Both the position numbers and the translations under genes were made by a program. A stretch of 14,540 bases of DNA, from NCBI GenBank assembly GCA_035604455.1, contig DATNIM010000161.1, positions 1 through 14,540 of the forward strand. Reading direction: 5' to 3'. Below are positions 1-6,244 of the stretch, piece by piece (within the stretch, counting starts at the first letter, position 1; each line of letters starts with the position of its first letter). Origin of the DNA: AG25 sp035604455. GTDB taxonomy: Bacteria; Gemmatimonadota; Gemmatimonadetes; Gemmatimonadales; GWC2-71-9. A model generated the notes under the pieces. The model was not told the DNA's origin. It made no database searches and was given only the letters and a program-made list of their open reading frames with translations.

Positions 1-353
1 CGCTGCACCCCGGTGTGCCCTGTCCGTGCCGTATCGGTAGATGCGGTCCCCTGCCCCGCCCCGTGGTGCCCGATGCCTAGCCCCGTGGTGGTCGGGAGAG
101 CGGTCACCGTTCACGATAGCGTCGGTCCGGTCGTGGTCGCTTGTGAGGTGGACGGCCCGGGCATGTGGGTGACGTTGCAACGGTGGACGCAACGGGCGAC
201 GGTGCCGCGTTGCTGCGGTTCCTAACGTTTAGGCGGGCGAGCTCGCAACGGCGCTTCGTCGCGGTGGCGACTACGCCCAGGGCAAACGCTAAAGGAGGGT
301 CAGATGGCGCAGCGGGTCACCGTGGGCGCCCTCAGGTGCAACTCGAGGGACCG
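1..353. other. Left-edge region without a supported gene
   Basis: I see no convincing gene here. A short plus-strand ORF (13-225) is open but looks like no family I know and lacks a clear ribosome-binding site. A good Shine-Dalgarno (AAAGGAGG near 291-298) precedes an ATG at 304. The 64 codons that follow run antisense into the 3' end of the minus-strand gene at 354-1016 and are rich in Arg and Ser in a way that looks non-coding. It may be the remains of a gene start whose frame was lost. Confidence 0.4.
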
Positions 354-1016
354 TCAAGCGCCGGCCGTCAACGCCCCACGACGAGTACCCATGTCCTCGA
401 AGAGCAAGGCAACTTCATGCAACGCCCCTTTTGCACGCCGCCACCGCGTCCGAAACGTCCAACGATCGCGTCCAGCGTGGCGCTCATCGTGCTTATAGGC
501 GTTTGCCCACCTCCATGTCGAGGTGAGCGCGACACCAGGACCCCATGATCCCAACCGAGGAGTTGTGTCTGGCCTGAATCCTTTGAGGATCTCCACAACA
601 TGTGTGGTGAGAGGAGCCTTGTGGCCACAGTTTGCGCACCCAAGAAGGATCTCGCGAACCAGCGGAAGGGCATCGACCCTGCCCCGGCGCCGCGCGTATG
701 TCTTGAGCAACCGGTGAGTGGCGGCCTGAACTCGCAGTTCGCCTGACACCAGAAAGTACCCGAGCTCCCAAAAGTCGTATTGCTGCGTGTCCGCGCCCTG
801 GATGATCCTTCGCAGGACCAAGAGACTCTCGGCCCGCACCTGACTGAACTTTGGCCTCCGCCCGACTTGAAGGAGTCGCTCCGCCTGAGCGAGGGAGTGG
901 ATGGCACCAACCATCGATTGCCATGTGAGGAACCATGCATCCGCTCGATTCTTCCTGCTGAGGCGGGTTTCGAGTCGTTCAATAGTAGCGGCCAACTTAG
1001 GAACGGAGGGGAGCAT
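354..1016 (-). CDS. Hypothetical protein, about 220 aa
   Basis: I do not recognise this family. The ORF reads as a believable protein: an amphipathic, helix-rich N-terminal half (residues about 1-110), a CANCGHK segment near residue 128 that could be half of a metal site, and a C-terminal segment with WANAYKHDE near residue 170, followed by a charged helix. The start at 1016 is supported by GGAG about 8 nt upstream (ACCGGAGTACCAACATG on the minus strand). It is transcribed away from the terminase gene that starts at 1280 or 1208. Base composition looks less G+C-rich than the operon at 5127-9292, which fits separate acquisition. The 'NAYKH'-like signature is reminiscent of HEPN-type helical domains, but one short motif is not enough to assign that. 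Confidence 0.55.
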   Translation of the reverse strand: MLPSVPKLAATIERLETRLSRKNRADAWFLTWQSMVGAIHSLAQAERLLQVGRRPKFSQVRAESLLVLRRIIQGADTQQYDFWELGYFLVSGELRVQAATHRLLKTYARRRGRVDALPLVREILLGCANCGHKAPLTTHVVEILKGFRPDTTPRLGSWGPGVALTSTWRWANAYKHDERHAGRDRWTFRTRWRRAKGALHEVALLFEDMGTRRGALTAGA

Positions 1017-1279
1017 GTTGGTACTCCGGTTGCGCGCCGAACGAAGGTCTTGCGGAATCTACCCGGTGGTTGTGCGGTGGCCAGCACGCTCCAAAGTCGC
1101 GTCGGACCCGTCGGTCACCGAATTCGGAGCGCTAACATCCGCTGCCTCGCATCTCACGGGATGCCCATGTGACGCCCCGAAGGAGGGGGCGGTTCATTTT
1201 CTACAGGATGCCGTCCCGAGACCGCGCACGACGCAAACGCACAGGCCCGCAGGTTTTCAAGAGGGGGGAGCCGCAGGAA

Positions 1280-1291
1280 ATGGGTAAACGC
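1280..1291 (+). pseudogene. terS: terS 5' fragment cut off by IS21 insertion
   Basis: ATG GGT AAA CGC encodes Met-Gly-Lys-Arg, the start of the P27-family small terminase whose remainder begins at 3343. A strong Shine-Dalgarno (GGGGGGAG, ending at 1270) lies 9 nt upstream of the ATG, supporting this as the native start. An in-frame ATG at 1208 could add 24 residues but has a weaker ribosome-binding site. Reading on into the insertion sequence gives only 12 more codons before a TGA. The last five bases (1287-1291, AACGC) are the target-site duplication. Confidence 0.85.
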
Positions 1292-1340
1292 TGTCAACGC
1301 CGGGTGAAATTGCACACTTTCGCCGACTGAAATTGCACAC
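1292..1340. repeat. IS21 left terminal repeat
   Basis: This is the left end of the element. It contains two 13-bp TGAAATTGCACAC boxes (1305-1317, 1328-1340), 23 bp apart, and aligns with the inverted right end through TGTCA, CGCCG and the two AAATTGCACA cores. Confidence 0.9.
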
Positions 1341-1365
1341 TGGGGGGCGGCCAGCCCAGGGTGGC

Positions 1366-2184
1366 TCAGCCCTCCTGCCGGGCGGCCCGGCGGGTACGAG
1401 GGGTCGGCTTCGCCGGCGTGGTCGCGAGGCGAGTCGCGAGGGTGCGGTGCTCGCGCATCCGATAGCTGTTCCCCCGAATGTTCACGATGTGACAGTGATG
1501 GAGCAGCCGGTCGATGAGGGCGGCGGCCATCACGTCGTCCCCCAGCACCTCCCCCCATTCCTCGAAGCCTTTGTTACTCGTGAGCACGGTGCTGGCGTGC
1601 TCGTAGCGCCGGGACATGAGCTGGAAAAAGAGCATCGCGCCGGTCCGGCTGATGGGCAGGTACCCGATCTCGTCGATGATCATGAGACTCGGGAAGACGA
1701 GCGTGCGGAGTCGATGACTCAGGCGCCCCGCTTGCTGCGCATCCTCGAGCGAGGTGATCAAGTCCGCGAGCGTGGCGTAATAGACGCGCCGGCCCCCTTC
1801 GGCGGCGGCGACCGCGAGACTGACGGCCAGATGCGTTTTGCCGACCCCGGGGGGCCCGAGAAAGACGACATTCTCCCGCCGCTCGATGAAGCTCAGGGTG
1901 TGGAGGCTCTCGAGCTGGTCGCGTTTGACGCTCGGCTGGAAGGTGAAATCGAAATCGGCCAGGGTCTTTACCGCCGGGAGGCGGGCCGACCGCATGGCCG
2001 TCTGGAGTCGACGCTGATTGCGGAGCGCGATGTGACTACCGAGGAGCGCGGTCATCGCTTCGCCGGCGGCGAGCTCGCCACTGTCGGCGCGGCGCAGGAT
2101 GTCGTCGAGCGCTTCGAGGGCGCCGGGCATCTTGAGATCGGCGAGCTGGGCGCGGAGCCGCTCACGCAGGGTGGGCGCGAGCAT
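1366..2184 (-). CDS. istB: IS21 transposition helper ATPase IstB
   Basis: This is the AAA+ ATPase that assembles on target DNA and helps the IstA transposase. The 272 residues have the usual IstB length. A Walker A motif (GPPGVGKT, residues 110-117) and Walker B (LMIIDEIGYL, with D171 and E172) are intact. They are followed by the family's LTSNKGFEEWGEVLGDD segment and IDRLLHHCHIV. The start is set at 2184 because its ATG shares one base with the istA stop codon (TGATG), the standard coupled arrangement. The N-terminal extension that stays open to 2421 is a shadow of istA. The Arg/Pro-rich C-terminal tail after residue 250 is variable in the family. Confidence 0.95.
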   Translation of the reverse strand: MLAPTLRERLRAQLADLKMPGALEALDDILRRADSGELAAGEAMTALLGSHIALRNQRRLQTAMRSARLPAVKTLADFDFTFQPSVKRDQLESLHTLSFIERRENVVFLGPPGVGKTHLAVSLAVAAAEGGRRVYYATLADLITSLEDAQQAGRLSHRLRTLVFPSLMIIDEIGYLPISRTGAMLFFQLMSRRYEHASTVLTSNKGFEEWGEVLGDDVMAAALIDRLLHHCHIVNIRGNSYRMREHRTLATRLATTPAKPTPRTRRAARQEG

Positions 2185-3239
2185 CAGGGCCCCTCCGTGA
2201 GGAGGGCGGTATAACTCGCCAGGGCCCGACGCTCGACCGGGACGGGCGGTCGGCGCGCCGGCTGCGGCCGGGGCGGCGGTGGGGGGGGCAGGACCAGCGA
2301 GCGATAGGGCCGCGGCGCCAGGGGCAAGAAGGCGGCCTGGTCCTCGGGCAAACGATGCAGCGGGACGACGCGCGTGGTGCCGTGCACGCGGTGATTGGCC
2401 CGCGCGAGCCAGCGCGTACACTGGTCGGCGAGGTCGGCGTCCCCCAGGAAGGTCCGACCGTAGAGGAAATTGCCGCGGAGATAGCCGACGGGGCGCTCGA
2501 CCTTGCCTTTGGTCTTCGCCCGGTAGGGGCGACAGGCCCGGATCCGGAAGCCCCAGTGGGCGGCAAACCGGAGGAACTCCGGATTCTCGAGGAGCCGGCC
2601 CCCGGTCGGCCGGTGGTCGTCGAGGATCACGCTCTTCATCTGATCGAAGAGGATCTCGTGCGGCACGCCCCCGAAGGCGGCGAACGCCCGCTCGAGGCCC
2701 AGCATCACCGTGAGCGCGGTCTGCCGGGCGACGAACTCGACGTAGAGCAGGCGGGAGTAGCCCAGCACGACGAGCAGGGCGAAGCGCTTCCCCCAGGGGA
2801 AGCGGATCTCCGCGAAATCGAATTGGGCCTGCTGGCCCGGCGGCGTCTCAAACCGGATGACCGGCTCGGGCTCGGGCCGGGGGCGGACGCCGGCCACGTA
2901 GTCCTTGAGCTGGGTGTAGCTGCCGGCGTAGCCCGCGGCCTGGCACTCCTCGAGCAGCCGGACGGCGGACAACGCCGGGTAGGTGGTGAGGCGCTCCTGG
3001 ATCAGCGCCTCGTAGCGCGCCCGCTTGGTCCCGCGCGACCGGCGACCGCGAGGGGGAGCCGTCCCACTCAGCTCGCGATCGAGCTGCCCCGTCGTGATCC
3101 AGTAATAGATGACCCGGCGACTGACGCCCAGCTGCCGAGCAATCGCCGTCTTCGAGAGGCCCGATGCCAAGTAGTGTTTGAGCAGCACGAGGGTATCCCA
3201 TCTGTACACAGGCCCACTCCCGTGACCGAGAGCAGGCAA
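2184..3239 (-). CDS. istA: IS21 DDE transposase IstA
   Basis: IstA cuts and joins the ends of the element. The 351-residue protein has an N-terminal helix-turn-helix (about residues 28-47, with ARQLGVSRRVIYYW), a linker, and an RNase H-fold rve domain with a DDE triad I place at D141 (QFDFAEI), D199 (LFDQMKSV) and E248 (KGKVERPVGYLR). The C-terminus has an uninterrupted proline tract (about residues 308-313). It is somewhat short for IS21 IstA, but all catalytic parts are present. An ATG at 3239 fits; a GTG ten codons later, just before YRWD, is an alternative start. It overlaps istB by one base. Confidence 0.95.
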   Translation of the reverse strand: MPALGHGSGPVYRWDTLVLLKHYLASGLSKTAIARQLGVSRRVIYYWITTGQLDRELSGTAPPRGRRSRGTKRARYEALIQERLTTYPALSAVRLLEECQAAGYAGSYTQLKDYVAGVRPRPEPEPVIRFETPPGQQAQFDFAEIRFPWGKRFALLVVLGYSRLLYVEFVARQTALTVMLGLERAFAAFGGVPHEILFDQMKSVILDDHRPTGGRLLENPEFLRFAAHWGFRIRACRPYRAKTKGKVERPVGYLRGNFLYGRTFLGDADLADQCTRWLARANHRVHGTTRVVPLHRLPEDQAAFLPLAPRPYRSLVLPPPPPPRPQPARRPPVPVERRALASYTALLTEGP

Positions 3240-3246
3240 CCTTTCC

Positions 3247-3780
3247 GTGACGGGGCCCGGACGTCAGGCCCCAGGACCGAGGCCCACGTGTGCAATTTCA
3301 CCCGGCGATTCTGTGCAATTTGAAGTCGGCGATGACAAACGCGGGCCGCCGCCCCTGCCAACGGCGCTTAAGATCCTCCGGGGCAACCCGGGGAAGCGGA
3401 AACTGCCCACAGACGAGCCGCAGCCCGCTGGCGTGGCCCTTTGCCCTGAGTGGGTCTGTGATCCGGGAAAAATTCTGTGGGCACGGTTGGCCCCAGACCT
3501 GGAGCGTGAGGGCTTGCTCACGGCACGGGATGCGGAGGAGTTCGGCAGCTACTGCCACGAGCGGGCGATCTACGGCATCTACTGCGAGTTGCTGAAGGAA
3601 ATGAGGCCGCGGTCAACCAAAGTGGAGCGGTACCGGGCGATTGCGCTCAAGGCGAATGACCGGGCGCAGCGGACGGGCGCGCGGTTCGGGATGACGCCGA
3701 GTGATAGGGTAGGCTTGTCCGTGCCGACCAAGCCGCCGCGGGACGAGGAGTTCCTCTTTGGCCAGAAGGACCAGCCATGA
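3247..3780 (+). CDS. terS: Phage terminase small subunit, P27 family, 5' end displaced by IS21
   Basis: Native coding sequence resumes at 3343. The signature LPTALKILRGNPGKRKLP at the N-terminus is that of P27-family small terminases, which recognise phage DNA for packaging together with the large subunit. The rest (WARLAPDLEREGLLTARD, then FGMTPSDRVGL near the C-terminus) also follows that family. Joining 1280-1291 to 3343-3780 gives about 149 residues, a normal length. In the present arrangement the only in-frame starts lie inside IS21 (for example GTG at 3247), which would add about 30 IS-encoded residues, so normal function is doubtful. The stop overlaps an ATG at 3777 (ATGA), where the large terminase gene would be expected. 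Confidence 0.88.
   Translation: MTGPGRQAPGPRPTCAISPGDSVQFEVGDDKRGPPPLPTALKILRGNPGKRKLPTDEPQPAGVALCPEWVCDPGKILWARLAPDLEREGLLTARDAEEFGSYCHERAIYGIYCELLKEMRPRSTKVERYRAIALKANDRAQRTGARFGMTPSDRVGLSVPTKPPRDEEFLFGQKDQP
3288..3337. repeat. IS21 right terminal repeat
   Basis: This is the right end of the element, with two TGTGCAATTT boxes (3288-3300, 3312-3324), 24 bp apart, inverted relative to the left end. It ends in TGACA at 3337, followed directly by the AACGC duplication at 3338-3342. Confidence 0.9.
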
Positions 3781-3833
3781 CGGAGTTTGAGCAGCAGGTC
3801 GGGGAGCGGCCGGTGCGGTGGATGGATGAGTGA
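3777..3833 (+). pseudogene. 18-codon ORF in the position of the large terminase gene
   Basis: An ATG overlapping the terS stop opens an 18-codon frame (starts MTEFEQQV, ends WMDE) that stops at 3831-3833. In most phages and reduced prophages the large terminase ATPase gene begins here. No Walker motifs or nuclease motifs follow, and the next gene (3847-4350) is unrelated and on the other strand. I read it as either the stub of a deleted terL or a chance ORF. Satellite elements that carry terS without terL would look the same. Confidence 0.3.
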
Positions 3834-3846
3834 CGCCCGCGGAAGT

Positions 3847-4350
3847 CTAGCACGCAGCGTTAGGGTTCCAGACAATGGTGACATCGTCCGGCGGCGCCTG
3901 AAACGTGGCATCTACTTCCCACGTGAACGGGAGGGACGTTATTCCTGCAGCTGGATCGAAGGCAGGCGTGAAGTAGCCAGCGACCGATCTGTTGTAGAAC
4001 AGGTCCCCCGCGATCTGCGCCCAGGCAGTCGCTGTGAAGTGGAAGCACTGGGCGGTTGTTGAGGGCAGAATGATTGCTGAATCGTGTGGCGCGTTGTACC
4101 ACCACCAGTATACGCGGAGTGTGTCGCTCGTGAAGTTGTTAACGAGGATGCCAACCCTACCGGTCACGTTCGCGAAGCACTGCGGACGCCCATCCGATCC
4201 GGGGCCGGCGTTCACGGAGTCGCCTCCACAGGATGACGCCGACTGTGGCGCTGTCGATGACGACGACGAACCACAAGCGGTGGCGAGCGCCAACCCGGCG
4301 CTCAGGAGACACCGCCAACGTCGAGCGCTACCCGAGGAAGTGCGCGGCAT
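3847..4350 (-). CDS. Small secreted lipoprotein of unknown function
   Basis: From an ATG at 4350 the protein has a classic lipoprotein signal: a basic n-region, a hydrophobic stretch (LLSAGLALATA) and Cys26 followed by a Gly/Ser-rich tether (GSSSSS). The mature part of about 140 residues looks like a beta-sandwich: alternating hydrophobic residues (RVGILVNNF, TLRVYWWWY), aromatic residues and several Cys that could form disulfides. It would sit on the outer or inner membrane facing the periplasm or outside. I do not recognise the family. An upstream in-frame ATG at 4416 has a weak AGGA but would put 22 residues before the signal peptide. It lies 42 nt (or 108 nt from the later start) downstream of the zinc-binding gene on the same strand and may be co-transcribed. 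Confidence 0.65.
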   Translation of the reverse strand: MPRTSSGSARRWRCLLSAGLALATACGSSSSSTAPQSASSCGGDSVNAGPGSDGRPQCFANVTGRVGILVNNFTSDTLRVYWWWYNAPHDSAIILPSTTAQCFHFTATAWAQIAGDLFYNRSVAGYFTPAFDPAAGITSLPFTWEVDATFQAPPDDVTIVWNPNAAC

Positions 4351-4458
4351 TCGCGCGCGTCGCCCCGACGCCGGCCGAAGAGCGTTGGTCGTCCAAGATG
4401 GCACCATGCTCGTCATGGCTGTGGCCCCGTCCTGATATCACTGGGCCGGATGGTGACT

Positions 4459-5106
4459 TTAGAATTCGTAGACACTCCTTTGCTCATTCCAGCGATACGT
4501 GATGTCCGGCGCAAGCGGGCGGTCGACCTGCCCCTCCCGGATCATCACGAGATACCGGCGTAGAGTTCGCGGGTCGATTCGCAGAGACTTCGCCGCTGCG
4601 GTCGTGGGAGCTAGTGGTTCGCTGGGTCTCGTCGCCAATGCGGCCGCACGCTCTCGATCGGGGACACGTGCGGTGTCTAGATGAGTTTTCCATCCAGGCT
4701 GTTTCAGGAGGTGGTCGAACCAGTCTCGAAAGGAGTAGAAGTAATCGCTTAGGGCTTCCTCGTCCTGGCACGTCTCTATCACAACCCGCCGCGGCCTGCC
4801 GCCGCGTCTGGCAGACCTCCCACGGCGCAGACGTTGCTCGGCCTCCTCTGATCGCCGAATGAAGTTTCGGCACTCGGCGCACGGAGTGTCCTTCGCACTG
4901 AGGCGACTCTTCGGACGATGTTTGAGGCAGTAGGTGTCCCTCCCGACCGCGTACTCGGTGCAGCCCCACTCCCCACAAGGAACGCGGTCCCGGTGCTCAT
5001 GACAAAGTGCGGTTCGTTCGCGTGCGTATTCGGTGCATTGCGGGTGAGCGCAGCGAACCCGTTCTGCGGATTCGATTTGGCTGGGTTTTGTCCGGGCTCG
5101 CGCCAT
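4459..5106 (-). CDS. Protein with tandem C-x4-C-x10-C-x2-H zinc-binding repeats and HTH-like C-terminus
   Basis: The N-terminal third has two repeats with exactly the same spacing: C19-x4-C24-x10-C35-x2-H38 and C44-x4-C49-x10-C60-x2-H63. Both contain CTEYA(R/V), and a CxxC pair (C76, C79) follows. Each repeat can bind one zinc, so this is probably a nucleic-acid- or protein-binding module. A basic linker (RRGRSARRGGRPRR) leads into a middle region rich in aromatic residues (DYFYSFRDWFDHLL). The last 60 residues include TTAAAKSLRIDPRTLRRYL, which looks like a helix-turn-helix recognition segment. I know no named family with this arrangement. Its start is only 20 nt from the start of the rightward operon (5127), which suggests a regulator of that operon. 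AGGA about 8 nt upstream supports this start. Confidence 0.7.
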   Translation of the reverse strand: MARARTKPSQIESAERVRCAHPQCTEYARERTALCHEHRDRVPCGEWGCTEYAVGRDTYCLKHRPKSRLSAKDTPCAECRNFIRRSEEAEQRLRRGRSARRGGRPRRVVIETCQDEEALSDYFYSFRDWFDHLLKQPGWKTHLDTARVPDRERAAALATRPSEPLAPTTAAAKSLRIDPRTLRRYLVMIREGQVDRPLAPDITYRWNEQRSVYEF

Positions 5107-5126
5107 GTCGATTCCTAGCTTGGGGC

Positions 5127-5324
5127 ATGGCTGATAAGCAAGTGCATCTCGGTCGTGGCCGTCTGAGCACGCAAGCTCTCGTCAGGCTCACCCCCTTGGA
5201 TCGATTGACCCTCCAGCAGGCTGCTGCGGTCGCTGGAAAGACGGTCGCCGCCCTATTGCGCGAGACCGGCTTGCGCCGCGCCCGAGCTCTTCTACGACGC
5301 GCATCAGACAGGGTTCGCCAATGA
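5127..5324 (+). CDS. Small ribbon-helix-helix-like protein
   Basis: This 65-residue protein starts with a basic, beta-prone segment followed by LTPLDRLTLQQAAAVAGKTVAALLRETGLRRARAL. That is the pattern of small ribbon-helix-helix (Arc/MetJ-type) DNA-binding proteins, including MobC-like relaxosome factors and DUF1778-like antitoxins. It is the first gene of the rightward operon and could be its autoregulator or an accessory recombination factor. It lies 20 nt from the divergent zinc-binding gene. Its stop overlaps the next start (ATGA at 5321). The family assignment rests on pattern only. Confidence 0.6.
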   Translation: MADKQVHLGRGRLSTQALVRLTPLDRLTLQQAAAVAGKTVAALLRETGLRRARALLRRASDRVRQ

Positions 5325-5509
5325 CCCAGCGCCGGTCCGACGCTATCCAGGAGCTCATCGACGCCGAGATCCGCAACCGTCTCGGGCGCCCGCCGATCGA
5401 CGAGGCCGAGGCGTCCCTTGTGGAGAACGCCGTCAGGCGAGACAACCCGTGGATCGAGTCGCGATCGCTTAGGCGGACTCGCACCCAAAATGAGGAAGGA
5501 AACACATGA
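5321..5509 (+). CDS. Hypothetical protein, 62 aa
   Basis: This short acidic/basic protein contains DAIQELIDAEIRNRLGRPP near its start and is probably one or two helices. I do not recognise it. Coding is supported by ATGA overlaps at both ends: its start overlaps the stop of the gene before it, and its stop overlaps the start at 5506. Confidence 0.55.
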   Translation: MTQRRSDAIQELIDAEIRNRLGRPPIDEAEASLVENAVRRDNPWIESRSLRRTRTQNEEGNT

Positions 5510-5940
5510 CAACGACGGCGCTCGGCCAGCTCGCCGGGAAACAGCAGGATCTCGCCCGGCGGTTCGCGGTCGAGTTCGCGCGCCTCGGTGCCTTGGCCGC
5601 CGAGGCCGCCCAGTGCTTCCGAGAGCTCGAGCAGGAGGCCGAGGAACTTGCCGCGAGGGTGAGCGGAATTGACTCCGAGATCCGGGCGCTCGGGGAGATT
5701 GTGGCGCGAGGGCTGCGTCCGAGAGCCGTCTTGGATATGACGCAGATCGAGAGCCTGACCGCACGTCGGGCACAGCTTGCGCTGGAAGTTCCGGTTCGTC
5801 GTCGCGCGGCGGCCCTCGCGCGGGAGCGTCTCGACGCAGCCAACGGCGAACTGAACGCCGCCCGCGCTGCCCATGTCACAGCCGCGCAGTCTTTGACGGC
5901 TGGACGCCGCGTGATCCGCGTTGATGACCATTCGCTTTGA
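5506..5940 (+). CDS. Coiled-coil protein of unknown function, 144 aa
   Basis: Almost the whole protein is predicted helix with heptad-like spacing of Leu and Ala (for example LAAEAAQCFRELEQEAEELA at about residues 30-50 and AALARERLDAANGELNAARA at about 105-125). The halves are joined by a short polar region near residues 60-90. This suggests a long antiparallel coiled coil. There is no signal peptide or membrane segment. It starts at an ATGA overlap with the gene before it, with GGAAGGAAA just upstream, and overlaps the next gene by 17 nt. The function is unknown. Confidence 0.6.
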   Translation: MTTTALGQLAGKQQDLARRFAVEFARLGALAAEAAQCFRELEQEAEELAARVSGIDSEIRALGEIVARGLRPRAVLDMTQIESLTARRAQLALEVPVRRRAAALARERLDAANGELNAARAAHVTAAQSLTAGRRVIRVDDHSL

Positions 5941-6244
5941 GGGCGAGTGCTTTCGCGCGATGCTGGTCGCTCCGGAGGCCACAAGGCGGATCGCCCCGAT
6001 CTGGGCCCGCTCGCCTGCTCCGAGACGCAGCGACAAGCACCGGGAAGCCGCCCCCGACTCCCCCTCTCACAGTGACGACGCCTGGGTCCCGCTGCCGATC
6101 GCGGCGCGTCGGCTGCGGCGGCTCCAGCGCGCGGTCCTCGTGTTGATCCGGCAGGGGTGCCTGATCGCTCGGCTCGTCGGCCGACGGTGGTTTGTGCAGG
6201 CCGATTCCGTCGAGCGGTTCGGACACAGACGGAGGGCCGCATGA
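5924..6244 (+). CDS. Excisionase/AlpA-like helix-turn-helix protein
   Basis: The C-terminal half (about residues 53-100) carries WVPLPIAARRLRRLQRAVLV, then LIRQGCLIARLVGRRWFVQ and DSVERF. This is the pattern of small MerR/excisionase-type winged HTH proteins: a helix-turn-helix, a turn carrying the wing, and a final helix. The N-terminal half is basic, Pro/Ser-rich and probably disordered. Such proteins act as recombination directionality factors or as AlpA-type activators of integrase genes. The ATG at 5924 overlaps the 3' end of the gene before it; a TTG one codon earlier is possible. Its stop overlaps the ATPase start (ATGA at 6241). Confidence 0.6.
   Translation: MTIRFEGECFRAMLVAPEATRRIAPIWARSPAPRRSDKHREAAPDSPSHSDDAWVPLPIAARRLRRLQRAVLVLIRQGCLIARLVGRRWFVQADSVERFGHRRRAA

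Larger units (their letters stand above)
1292..3337 (-). mobile_element. Complete IS21-family insertion sequence, about 2.05 kb
   Basis: Both ends are visible. The left end begins TGTCAACGCC at 1292 and the right end, read on the minus strand, begins TGTCATCGCC at 3337, giving the TG...CA termini of IS21. Each end has two copies of a TGAAATTGCACA-like box (1305-1317 and 1328-1340 on the left; 3288-3300 and 3312-3324 on the right), the multiple terminal repeats that IstA binds in this family. A 5-bp direct repeat AACGC flanks the element (1287-1291 and 3338-3342). It carries istA and istB in their normal order on the minus strand, both apparently intact, so it may still be active or be a recent arrival. 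Confidence 0.95.

Noticed and set aside
1333..2214. Long plus-strand ORF of 293 codons
   Set aside because: It is the antisense shadow of istB, whose Walker motifs and coupled start make the minus strand certain.
2355..3323. Long plus-strand ORF of 322 codons
   Set aside because: It is antisense to istA. The DDE motifs are on the minus strand and the plus reading has no domain character.
4997..5773. Minus-strand ORF of 258 codons overlapping the operon start
   Set aside because: It conflicts with three small plus-strand genes joined by ATGA overlaps and shows no protein-like pattern.
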